A DNA stretch of 25,407 nt from positions 1-25,407 of IMG/VR virus record IMGVR_UViG_3300042890_001450. One strand, 5' to 3'. Under the pieces are notes generated by a model that was given only the letters and a program-made list of their open reading frames with translations, did no database searches and was not told the DNA's origin. The DNA comes from a virus. A program made the position numbers and the translations under genes. Positions 7,101 to 12,544 of this stretch are shown here, piece by piece; within the stretch, counting starts at the first letter, position 1; each line of letters starts with the position of its first letter.

Positions 7101-8170
7101 ACCTCGACCTCTCTAACCTAGGCACCGTCACTCTCGACGCACCATCACTCCGCCCCGCACCCAACGGTCCAGCCTCCCCCTTCCTAGTCCCGCATCCAAC
7201 CGAACCCAACTCCTACATCCTCCGGGTCGACAACTCCACCCTCACTAAATTCCAAACCTGTCCTCGCGCCTCGGAATACTACAACCTATTCCGACGCACC
7301 TCCAACACTTCCCCCGCACTCGTCTTCGGCGGTGCAATCCACCAAGGTCTTGAAGTCCTCTACCGCAACGGGTTCACCGAAGAGTCACTTCTCATTGCCA
7401 AACAACGTTGCGCTCAGCACTTCGTCGACAACCCAGTCATCATGGACTGGCGCACCGACGCTCACGCTCTGACCTGTATCGACAAATACTACGACACCTT
7501 CAAGCACGACGACTCGATCTCCATCTTCCAATACGACGGCGCGCCCTTTGTCGAACGCTCCTTTGAAGTTCAAGTAGGTCACATTGACATTGAGGACTAC
7601 TTTCCCTACGAACCAAAGCTCTTGCTTGGTCACTACTACGACGAAATCAAACACTGTGGTCCAAGTCTCCTCATCTCCAGACTCCACATCCACTGGATCG
7701 GTAAGATCGACGCCGTCGTCCACCACTACGGCAAGCTCATGGTCATGGATCACAAGACCACCACCATGCTAGGCGACACCTTCTTCGCCGACTTCGACCT
7801 CGGTCAACAACCAATCGGTTACACATGGGCTTGCCAACAAATCCTAGGTTACCGTCCAGACGGCTTCCTCGTCAACCCTCTTGCCCTTCGCAAACCCACA
7901 CCCACCGGCAAGTCCTTCGAGTTCCCACCACGTAAACCCTACTACTACACTGACGCCCAACTCACCGAGTGGCATCAGAACACCATGACCCTAGTCTCCG
8001 ACTTCGTCTCTCACACCCTCCGCGGGTTCTTCCCCATGTCCACAGTCTGGTGCGTTGGTAAATACGGCATGTGCCCATACCACCAAGTCTGCACCCTCCC
8101 CACATCCCAACGCCCCATCATGCTCTCAACCTCTAACTTCTCCAACGTTACCTGGGACCCAACCACATGA
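7097..8170 (+). CDS. RecB/Cas4-like PD-(D/E)XK nuclease with Cys cluster
   Basis: Predicted DNA exonuclease of 357 aa. It shows the RecB-family layout: TKFQTCPRASEYY (50-62) with C55, then GGAIHQGLE with H82, then GKID with catalytic Asp 205 and MDHKTT with Asp218/Lys220, then a QQPIGYTWACQQ helix (the QxxxY-type motif). Three more cysteines (319, 326, 332) close the chain. C55 plus these three is the arrangement that holds a 4Fe-4S cluster in Cas4 and AddB-type nucleases. It probably resects DNA ends together with the downstream Sak4-like ATPase and the SSB. It is ATGA-coupled to both neighbours. Confidence 0.88.
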   Translation: MNLDLSNLGTVTLDAPSLRPAPNGPASPFLVPHPTEPNSYILRVDNSTLTKFQTCPRASEYYNLFRRTSNTSPALVFGGAIHQGLEVLYRNGFTEESLLIAKQRCAQHFVDNPVIMDWRTDAHALTCIDKYYDTFKHDDSISIFQYDGAPFVERSFEVQVGHIDIEDYFPYEPKLLLGHYYDEIKHCGPSLLISRLHIHWIGKIDAVVHHYGKLMVMDHKTTTMLGDTFFADFDLGQQPIGYTWACQQILGYRPDGFLVNPLALRKPTPTGKSFEFPPRKPYYYTDAQLTEWHQNTMTLVSDFVSHTLRGFFPMSTVWCVGKYGMCPYHQVCTLPTSQRPIMLSTSNFSNVTWDPTT

Positions 8171-8325
8171 AACTCCCCGTCATCCACGACCGAAACCTCC
8201 GCCACGACCGTCACCAACTCTACCTCGACTCCATCGCCGACCGTATCCACCACCGCCGTTGGCTCCACCGTCACAATCTTAACTCACGCTTCCGCCGGTG
8301 CGTCCCCGCTTACCAACTTGTTTGA
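8167..8325 (+). CDS. Small basic protein (52 aa)
   Basis: ATGA-coupled to the nuclease gene, it encodes 52 residues very rich in Arg and His (for example DRIHHRRWLHRHN). The TGA (8323-8325) overlaps the outer part of dyad-site copy 4. There is no family match. The basic composition suggests nucleic-acid binding. C-ending codons match the neighbours. Confidence 0.55.
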   Translation: MKLPVIHDRNLRHDRHQLYLDSIADRIHHRRWLHRHNLNSRFRRCVPAYQLV

Positions 8326-8344
8326 GAGAACTATTCTCATGAAC
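8320..8344. repeat. Dyad site copy 4 (25 bp)
   Basis: GTT-tga-GAGAA-cta-TTCTC-atg-AAC, with perfect inner and outer arms. The left spacer is the stop codon of the 52-aa gene and the right spacer is the ATG of the next gene. The site thus fills the intergenic junction exactly. Confidence 0.88.
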
Positions 8345-8701
8345 GACCCACGCAAACCTGTCTCTAACTTCCAATTCCACGAGATTGCATGGCGGGGTTT
8401 CTACCTTGCTATGACATCCCACGGTCGCATCCACCCACGTATCCCAGTTCAATGTCACAAACTCTCACTCTCCCGCCCAACTTCATTGTTCGCTTGCTTA
8501 GGCTCCGACGTGTTGCCAACTGGAGAGTTAACCGACCCCATTCTCAATGACCTTGAGACAGCCTTTATCACTGGTCTTGAATACCAAGACTACGACACCT
8601 ATCACGCAACCTTTAAAACAATCCTTAAACGTCATGAAAAACTCGTCTCAACTGGCCGTCAAGAGACAGCTGGCTCTCTTGCTGGTTGGTTCACCCGGTA
8701 G
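8339..8701 (+). CDS. Hypothetical protein (120 aa)
   Basis: I use the ATG at 8339; a TTG at 8318 in the same frame would add seven residues read from the dyad site. The product is mixed alpha/beta, with a hydrophobic aromatic stretch (FHEIAWRGFYLAM) and a helical C-terminus. No family recognised. It overlaps the ATPase gene by 68 nt, an unusually long overlap here. Confidence 0.6.
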   Translation: MNDPRKPVSNFQFHEIAWRGFYLAMTSHGRIHPRIPVQCHKLSLSRPTSLFACLGSDVLPTGELTDPILNDLETAFITGLEYQDYDTYHATFKTILKRHEKLVSTGRQETAGSLAGWFTR

Positions 8702-9434
8702 TGGTAAGACCACTCTCGCCCTACAGTTTCCCAAGCCTTATGTGTTTGACTGTGACGGCAACCTCCAAGGGCCAGATGCGTATCTCCAACGTGAGAAGCG
8801 TTCAGCACCCTTCTTCTGGGACTCCGCGTTTACTGATGATGACGGTAAAGCCATCGCTCCGTTCCAACGCTATCTCCACTTCGAGAAGTGCATGGCACGA
8901 GCGGCGACTGACCCTAACATCGAGACGATTATCCTCGACTCTCTCACAGGGTTTGCCGACATTGTAAAGGATGACATTCTCCGGCAGCGGTCGGCCAACC
9001 CGAGTGTTGGTAAGGCTGCCGTCCACGTCACCGAAGCAACCCGCGGCATGACTCCAATGATGATGCCCGAGTGGGATACGTTTGGGTTCTACTTCCGTAA
9101 CATCGTGACGCAAATGCGAACCCTTCCGAACAAGAACTTCATCCTCACTGCTCACATGGAGCAGGTGCAAAATGAAGCGGACAAGGTGTTCTACGAGTGT
9201 CTTGCACTCCAAGGTAACTCTCGTTACAAACTCTCGGGGTTCTTCACCGACACGTGGCAGACGCTTATTGCAGCAAGTGGTTGGGGTGACACCGCCAAGG
9301 TCGAACGTAAAATCCGCACCATTGCTTCGGGCGCTTCCGACATGAAAGGGAACAAGACAAGTCTCAACCTTCCTCAAGTGTTCTCAAATGAAGGTGACGC
9401 TGCAATGAAACTCATTCTCCCACAGATACAATGA
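8634..9434 (+). CDS. Sak4-like RecA-fold ATPase (AAA_24)
   Basis: 266 aa from the ATG at 8634; an earlier in-frame ATG (8547) would lie deep in the neighbour. LLLVGSPGSGKTTLALQF (Walker A 19-26) followed by PYVFDCDGNL is the signature of the AAA_24/Sak4 phage family. Walker B is ETIILDSLT (Asp about 102). Such proteins promote single-strand annealing or exchange in phage recombination and usually work with an SSB. The DUF669-like protein at 10425 is the natural partner, with the RecB-like nuclease just upstream. G use is more balanced than in neighbouring genes, suggesting higher expression. Confidence 0.85.
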   Translation: MKNSSQLAVKRQLALLLVGSPGSGKTTLALQFPKPYVFDCDGNLQGPDAYLQREKRSAPFFWDSAFTDDDGKAIAPFQRYLHFEKCMARAATDPNIETIILDSLTGFADIVKDDILRQRSANPSVGKAAVHVTEATRGMTPMMMPEWDTFGFYFRNIVTQMRTLPNKNFILTAHMEQVQNEADKVFYECLALQGNSRYKLSGFFTDTWQTLIAASGWGDTAKVERKIRTIASGASDMKGNKTSLNLPQVFSNEGDAAMKLILPQIQ

Positions 9435-9589
9435 AACCGAAAATTACCATCACCATCACAGGTAAACCCGCCACGGGCAAAACTCAGTTGATCAACCACC
9501 TGTGCCGTCTGTTGTTGGAACATCCCTTTGAACCTAAAGGCGTGGAACAGAAACCCGAGTTGAAAATTGTTGAGAAACTTTCCAGATGA
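9431..9589 (+). CDS. 52-aa P-loop mini-protein
   Basis: ATGA-coupled at both ends. The 52 residues start MKPKITITITGKPATGKTQL: a beta strand, a full Walker A motif (GKPATGKT) and one helix, then a short charged tail. Nothing corresponds to Walker B, so this is a P-loop fragment, either a remnant of a kinase or ATPase or a mini-protein that needs a partner. Short P-loop proteins of this type occur in other phages, but their function is unknown to me. Confidence 0.6.
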   Translation: MKPKITITITGKPATGKTQLINHLCRLLLEHPFEPKGVEQKPELKIVEKLSR

Positions 9590-9777
9590 AACGCCGCGCT
9601 CTCGTCGTAACCCTTCAAGTCGATGACACCATCCCAGATGACATGCTTGCTCAAGATGTTCTCGATGACCTCGTTGACGCAGGTTACACCGTAGAAACCG
9701 TCAACCCTTTTGGTGGTGAAACGGAAACTGTTACACCTTCGCCGCTCTTTGGTTCTTTCTTCAAACCTAGTCTGTAA
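9586..9777 (+). CDS. Small acidic protein (63 aa)
   Basis: RALVVTLQVDDTIPDDMLAQ and then a helix (DVLDDLVDAGYTVETV) suggest a small alpha/beta fold. It is rich in Asp and Val. No family recognised. ATGA-coupled to the P-loop mini-protein. Ends 5 nt before the next gene. Confidence 0.55.
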   Translation: MKRRALVVTLQVDDTIPDDMLAQDVLDDLVDAGYTVETVNPFGGETETVTPSPLFGSFFKPSL

Positions 9778-9782
9778 CTAAC

Positions 9783-10049
9783 ATGAACGCCTTGACTATC
9801 CAACGTTTAACGACCAAACTCCACAAAGAATTACCTAAATTAGGTTCTGTTTGTGTTGAACGAAATCTTTGGTTTGATAAAACAACCTCTTACAAAAACC
9901 ACGCTAACTCCCACTATCGTATTAGTGTTTTTGATTCTTCAGGTAACTATATCTCAGGAAGCAACATTGCCTTCGATGCTTCTTACAAACTAATGGAACA
10001 AACCATTCGGGAAATTTACAACATTGCGTTTCCCCTAGCTGTTGTTTAA
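9783..10049 (+). CDS. Hypothetical AT-rich small protein (88 aa)
   Basis: The base composition is visibly more A/T-rich than its neighbours, suggesting separate acquisition. The product is alpha/beta with a strand pair HYRISVFDSSGNYISG and a C-terminal helix. No family recognised. It is the last protein gene before the structured RNA region. Confidence 0.55.
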   Translation: MNALTIQRLTTKLHKELPKLGSVCVERNLWFDKTTSYKNHANSHYRISVFDSSGNYISGSNIAFDASYKLMEQTIREIYNIAFPLAVV

Positions 10050-10066
10050 AACTGTGCCATACCGCT

Positions 10067-10249
10067 CACATACCGGTGCCCTGTATGTGGCCACATTTCT
10101 GATACCGCGAATGCCTGTATGACTACATATAAGCAAAACCTGTAGGTCGTTGGTTCGAATCCAACCGTGCATCGGATGCACGTAGCTCAGTGGTAGAGCA
10201 ACTGGACAAAAGGTCATCCAAACTACTTGTCGCGGTGTCAGAAATGTGG
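10067..10249 (+). ncRNA. Permuted tRNA-like RNA, Y-RNA (YrlA)-like
   Basis: Strands 10091-10110 and 10230-10249 form a 20-bp helix with one G·U. Inside, GGTCAT (10212-10217) pairs with ATGACT (10119-10124). Then comes a tRNA in permuted order: anticodon-like stem 3' strand (10139-10143), variable region AGGTC, T-arm (10149-10165, loop TTCGAAT), acceptor 3' strand (10166-10172), a 3-nt cap CGG, acceptor 5' strand (10176-10182, 7 bp), TA, D-arm (10185-10199, AGTGGTA loop) and stem 5' strand (10201-10205, one T·T mismatch). There is no U33, no clear anticodon and no CCA. A 7-bp hairpin (10067-10089) precedes it. Bacterial YrlA Y RNAs are described as carrying such a tRNA mimic, which makes this the best family guess. 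A permuted functional tRNA is the alternative. No Ro60/Rsr gene is in the window. Confidence 0.7.
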
Positions 10250-10424
10250 TGAAGCTAGATAACCACACCAAGATTTGCTGATCTCATGGTAATAAGAGAC
10301 TGCCGGTGGGTTTCAGACACGTAGAATTAAAGAGCAGGTGTCGCTCGCCCACTGTTCACTTTCCCCACAACTGTGGAAACGCCGAGGGTCGAACCCTCAC
10401 TCAACAAAACAAAACAACACTGAT
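10250..10424 (+). other. Structured gene-free leader after the tRNA-like RNA
   Basis: No protein frame is credible here. Visible pairings are GTGTC (10235-10239) with GACAC (10315-10319) as an alternative to the outer helix, GTGGT with ACCAC (10246-10250 with 10262-10266), GAGC/GCTC with a 7-nt loop (about 10332-10346), CCAC-AACT-GTGG (about 10365-10376), and GAGG/CCTC closing a GTCGAAC loop (about 10384-10398) that resembles a T-arm missing one T. It ends in the leader ACAAAACAAAACAACAC before the gene at 10425. It may be the 3' part of the RNA, a 5' UTR with switching structure, or both. Confidence 0.4.
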
Positions 10425-10886
10425 ATGTCAGACCAACCCCTGCTCAACCTGTCCGTAGACATCGCCGGCCACGACGCCACCTACCCCTTGATCCCACCTG
10501 GTGATTACCCATTCACCATCAAGTCCCTCGGAGTCGATGACAACAAGGACAAGACTGGGCGTAACCTTGTGGTGGAATTCTCCACGGCGCAACCACTTAC
10601 CTCCACTCGCGGTAAGGCAATCGCCGTTGGGCACACCCTCAAGAACTTCTTCCCACTTCAAGCCACTCCCGACGCAATCGAGAAGGGCACGCCTAACAAG
10701 TGGAAAGACCGTATCTGCCTCCTCATCGACGCTGCGTTGTCGACCAACGAAAGCAACCGACCCAACCTCACCCCAGAGGTCGCTGCTGCTCTCATTGGTA
10801 AAACCCTCCTTGGCTCAGTGGCCATCGAGTCGTCTGCACAATACGGTGATCAAAACCGTCTTGGCAACGTCAAACCCTTGAGCTAA
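10425..10886 (+). CDS. SSB-like protein (DUF669-like)
   Basis: I use the ATG at 10425; earlier in-frame codons fall inside the structured RNA region. The 153-residue product opens with a strand-rich domain containing IPPGDYPFTIKSLGVDDN and TGRNLVVEFS, the pattern of the DUF669 family of phage single-strand-binding-like proteins, which accompany AAA_24/Sak4 ATPases. The rest is helical. It would coat single strands during replication or annealing. An A/C-rich leader instead of a ribosome-binding site, balanced codon use and a dedicated terminator suggest strong, separate expression, as for the gene at 5351. Confidence 0.65.
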   Translation: MSDQPLLNLSVDIAGHDATYPLIPPGDYPFTIKSLGVDDNKDKTGRNLVVEFSTAQPLTSTRGKAIAVGHTLKNFFPLQATPDAIEKGTPNKWKDRICLLIDAALSTNESNRPNLTPEVAAALIGKTLLGSVAIESSAQYGDQNRLGNVKPLS

Positions 10887-10897
10887 TCCCAACCATT

Positions 10898-10939
10898 ACC
10901 GGGTGTAGGTCTAACCAACTTACACCCGGTTTCTTTTTG
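10898..10939 (+). terminator. Rho-independent terminator
   Basis: A 12-bp stem (10898-10909 with 10919-10930, one G·U), a 9-nt loop and TTCTTTTTGT. The ATG of the next gene (10942) follows after 2 nt, so the downstream gene depends on read-through. Confidence 0.85.
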
Positions 10940-10941
10940 TC

Positions 10942-12540
10942 ATGACTGCAAATACTACAATCCCCTTCTCATACCCCCGCGAGGCAACTCTCGTCGAATT
11001 CTCCCTCATTCGTATCAAGGACGACCGCACCTCCTTCGAACGCTCGCGTGAAGACTTCTCACACGTCCAAGAACTAGCGGACAACATTTCCAAATATGGT
11101 CTCATCCACCCACCACTTCTCTCCGCAGAACACATCCTCGTTGCCGGTGAGTGCCGCATTCGTGCGATGCAGCTTCTCCAAACCCCACTCTTCCCCGTCC
11201 TCTACCGTGAGAACCTCACCCCATCCGAGGTCGCTGAACTCGAACTCATGGAGAACCTCAAGCGCCGCAACTTCAAGTGGCAGGAGACGGTTCTCAACAT
11301 GCGCAAGGTTCACAAACTCAAATTCTCCGAAGGTCTCACCACCGGCAAAGAGTGGCTGCAATCCGAGACCGGCGCGCTCTTCGGTTACCACCGCACCTAC
11401 GTTGGCAACGCTCTCCGCGTAGCCGACCTTATTCTCGCTGGTGACAAAGAACTCCTCGAAGCTAACGGCATCAAGGAAGCATTCGACATCCTCAAGACAC
11501 GTGCTCTTTCCCGTGCCGTCGCAGAGAAAGCCCTTCGCACCTCCCAAAGTTTGGGTCTCTCCAACCCAACGCCACTCCCGTCCTCAGGTGCATACATGAT
11601 CAACCTCGACGGCACGGCCCCGTCTTCTTTCCAACAACTCCCATCCCTTCCCGAGTCCGAGAGAACTATTCTCACTGACCTCGATGGGCCTAAAGAAGTT
11701 AGCCATGCGCCGGTGGAAAACACTGTGGACTTTAGTCAGTTGTTTATCTTTGGTGACTCGATCGAAGTCATGCGGGGTATGAGTGATAAAAGTGTTGATT
11801 GTATTGTCACCGACCCGCCTTATGGAATTGACATGGCAAATCTGGACACCAACAAGGATCTCCACCGGACGGTGAACGAACACGGTGTGGAAGAAAACCT
11901 CGAACTCCTTCCGCGGTTTCTGGAACAAGCATTCCGGGTGTTGAAAGACGACTCGTTCTGTGTGTTCTGGTATGACATGGAACATCACCAGAAGCTGGTT
12001 GACTGGGCGGAAGGGGTAGGCTTTGACGTTCAACGCTGGCCGCTGATCTGGGTGAAGACTCATCCGTGTCGTAACTCCGCACCGTTCCACAACTACACCA
12101 AAGCCACCGAGGCTGCTATGGTGTGTCGCAAAGGCAAACCCAAGTTAAAGAAACCTATGGTGAAGAACTACATCATGGCGGACGGTATGGCTGAGCGCAA
12201 GATGTATGACCATCCGTTTATTAAACCACGTGACGTGTGGAACTTTATCCTGGAAGGTGTTGCGTTTGCTGGTCAGACAATCCTTGATCCGTTCGCCGGT
12301 CAAATGTCGTGCCCGCGTGCTGTGTTGAACGCCGGTATGCGCCCACTTGCCATTGAGAAAAACCCGTATCACTTCGTGCAGGGTGTTGGTCACATGGAGA
12401 AGTTGTTCAAAGAAATGACTCTCAACAAGTGTAACATTGTCAACGATCCACGTGGTAACATCCCAGTGGAAGCGTTCCAACCTGAGCTTAAGCCAGTGCT
12501 GGATTCTATCCAAGCTGACATTGATTCCTTAATTGCGTAA
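10942..12540 (+). CDS. ParB-like domain / DNA methyltransferase fusion
   Basis: 532 aa. Residues about 10-130 are a ParB/sulfiredoxin-like domain (HVQELADNISKYGLIHPPLL; VAGECRIRAMQLL; ELMENLKRRN). A helix-turn-helix-like part follows (about 140-165, GALFGYHRTYVGNALRV). After a linker comes an S-adenosylmethionine-dependent methyltransferase with motif IV DPPYGID (291-297) before motif I DPFAG (449-453), the beta-class order. DPPY favours N6-adenine as target. Such fusions occur in phages and plasmids, where they may protect DNA or mark sites. Dyad-site copy 5 lies in the linker (about residues 239-246), and codon use switches there from C-rich to G/T-rich, suggesting that the two halves were joined. 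Confidence 0.88.
   Translation: MTANTTIPFSYPREATLVEFSLIRIKDDRTSFERSREDFSHVQELADNISKYGLIHPPLLSAEHILVAGECRIRAMQLLQTPLFPVLYRENLTPSEVAELELMENLKRRNFKWQETVLNMRKVHKLKFSEGLTTGKEWLQSETGALFGYHRTYVGNALRVADLILAGDKELLEANGIKEAFDILKTRALSRAVAEKALRTSQSLGLSNPTPLPSSGAYMINLDGTAPSSFQQLPSLPESERTILTDLDGPKEVSHAPVENTVDFSQLFIFGDSIEVMRGMSDKSVDCIVTDPPYGIDMANLDTNKDLHRTVNEHGVEENLELLPRFLEQAFRVLKDDSFCVFWYDMEHHQKLVDWAEGVGFDVQRWPLIWVKTHPCRNSAPFHNYTKATEAAMVCRKGKPKLKKPMVKNYIMADGMAERKMYDHPFIKPRDVWNFILEGVAFAGQTILDPFAGQMSCPRAVLNAGMRPLAIEKNPYHFVQGVGHMEKLFKEMTLNKCNIVNDPRGNIPVEAFQPELKPVLDSIQADIDSLIA
11655..11679. repeat. Dyad site copy 5 (25 bp)
   Basis: GTC-cga-GAGAA-cta-TTCTC-act-GAC. The outer arm differs from the consensus GTT/AAC on both sides, but in a compensatory way that keeps the symmetry, which argues for selection on the dyad rather than on the protein. 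It sits at the domain border of the ParB/methyltransferase gene. Confidence 0.85.
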
Positions 12541-12544
12541 CATC

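Noticed and set aside
10035-10271. Minus-strand protein frame containing GWIRTNDL
   Set aside because: This peptide is the typical false translation of the T-arm on the reverse strand; the region is RNA-coding.
10140-10400. tmRNA or a normal tRNA pair
   Set aside because: A canonical D-arm and no tag frame or GGnTTCGAC start argue against tmRNA; upstream of the T-arm there is no D-arm, and the later GTCGAAC hairpin lacks a matching acceptor or D-arm.
10050-10424. Group I intron with permuted exons (tRNA PIE)
   Set aside because: The order 3' exon, 5' exon would fit, but I found no P7 pairing (GACTA at 10121 has no TAGTC partner), P1 would have only 3 bp, and the 20-bp helix explains the flanks better.
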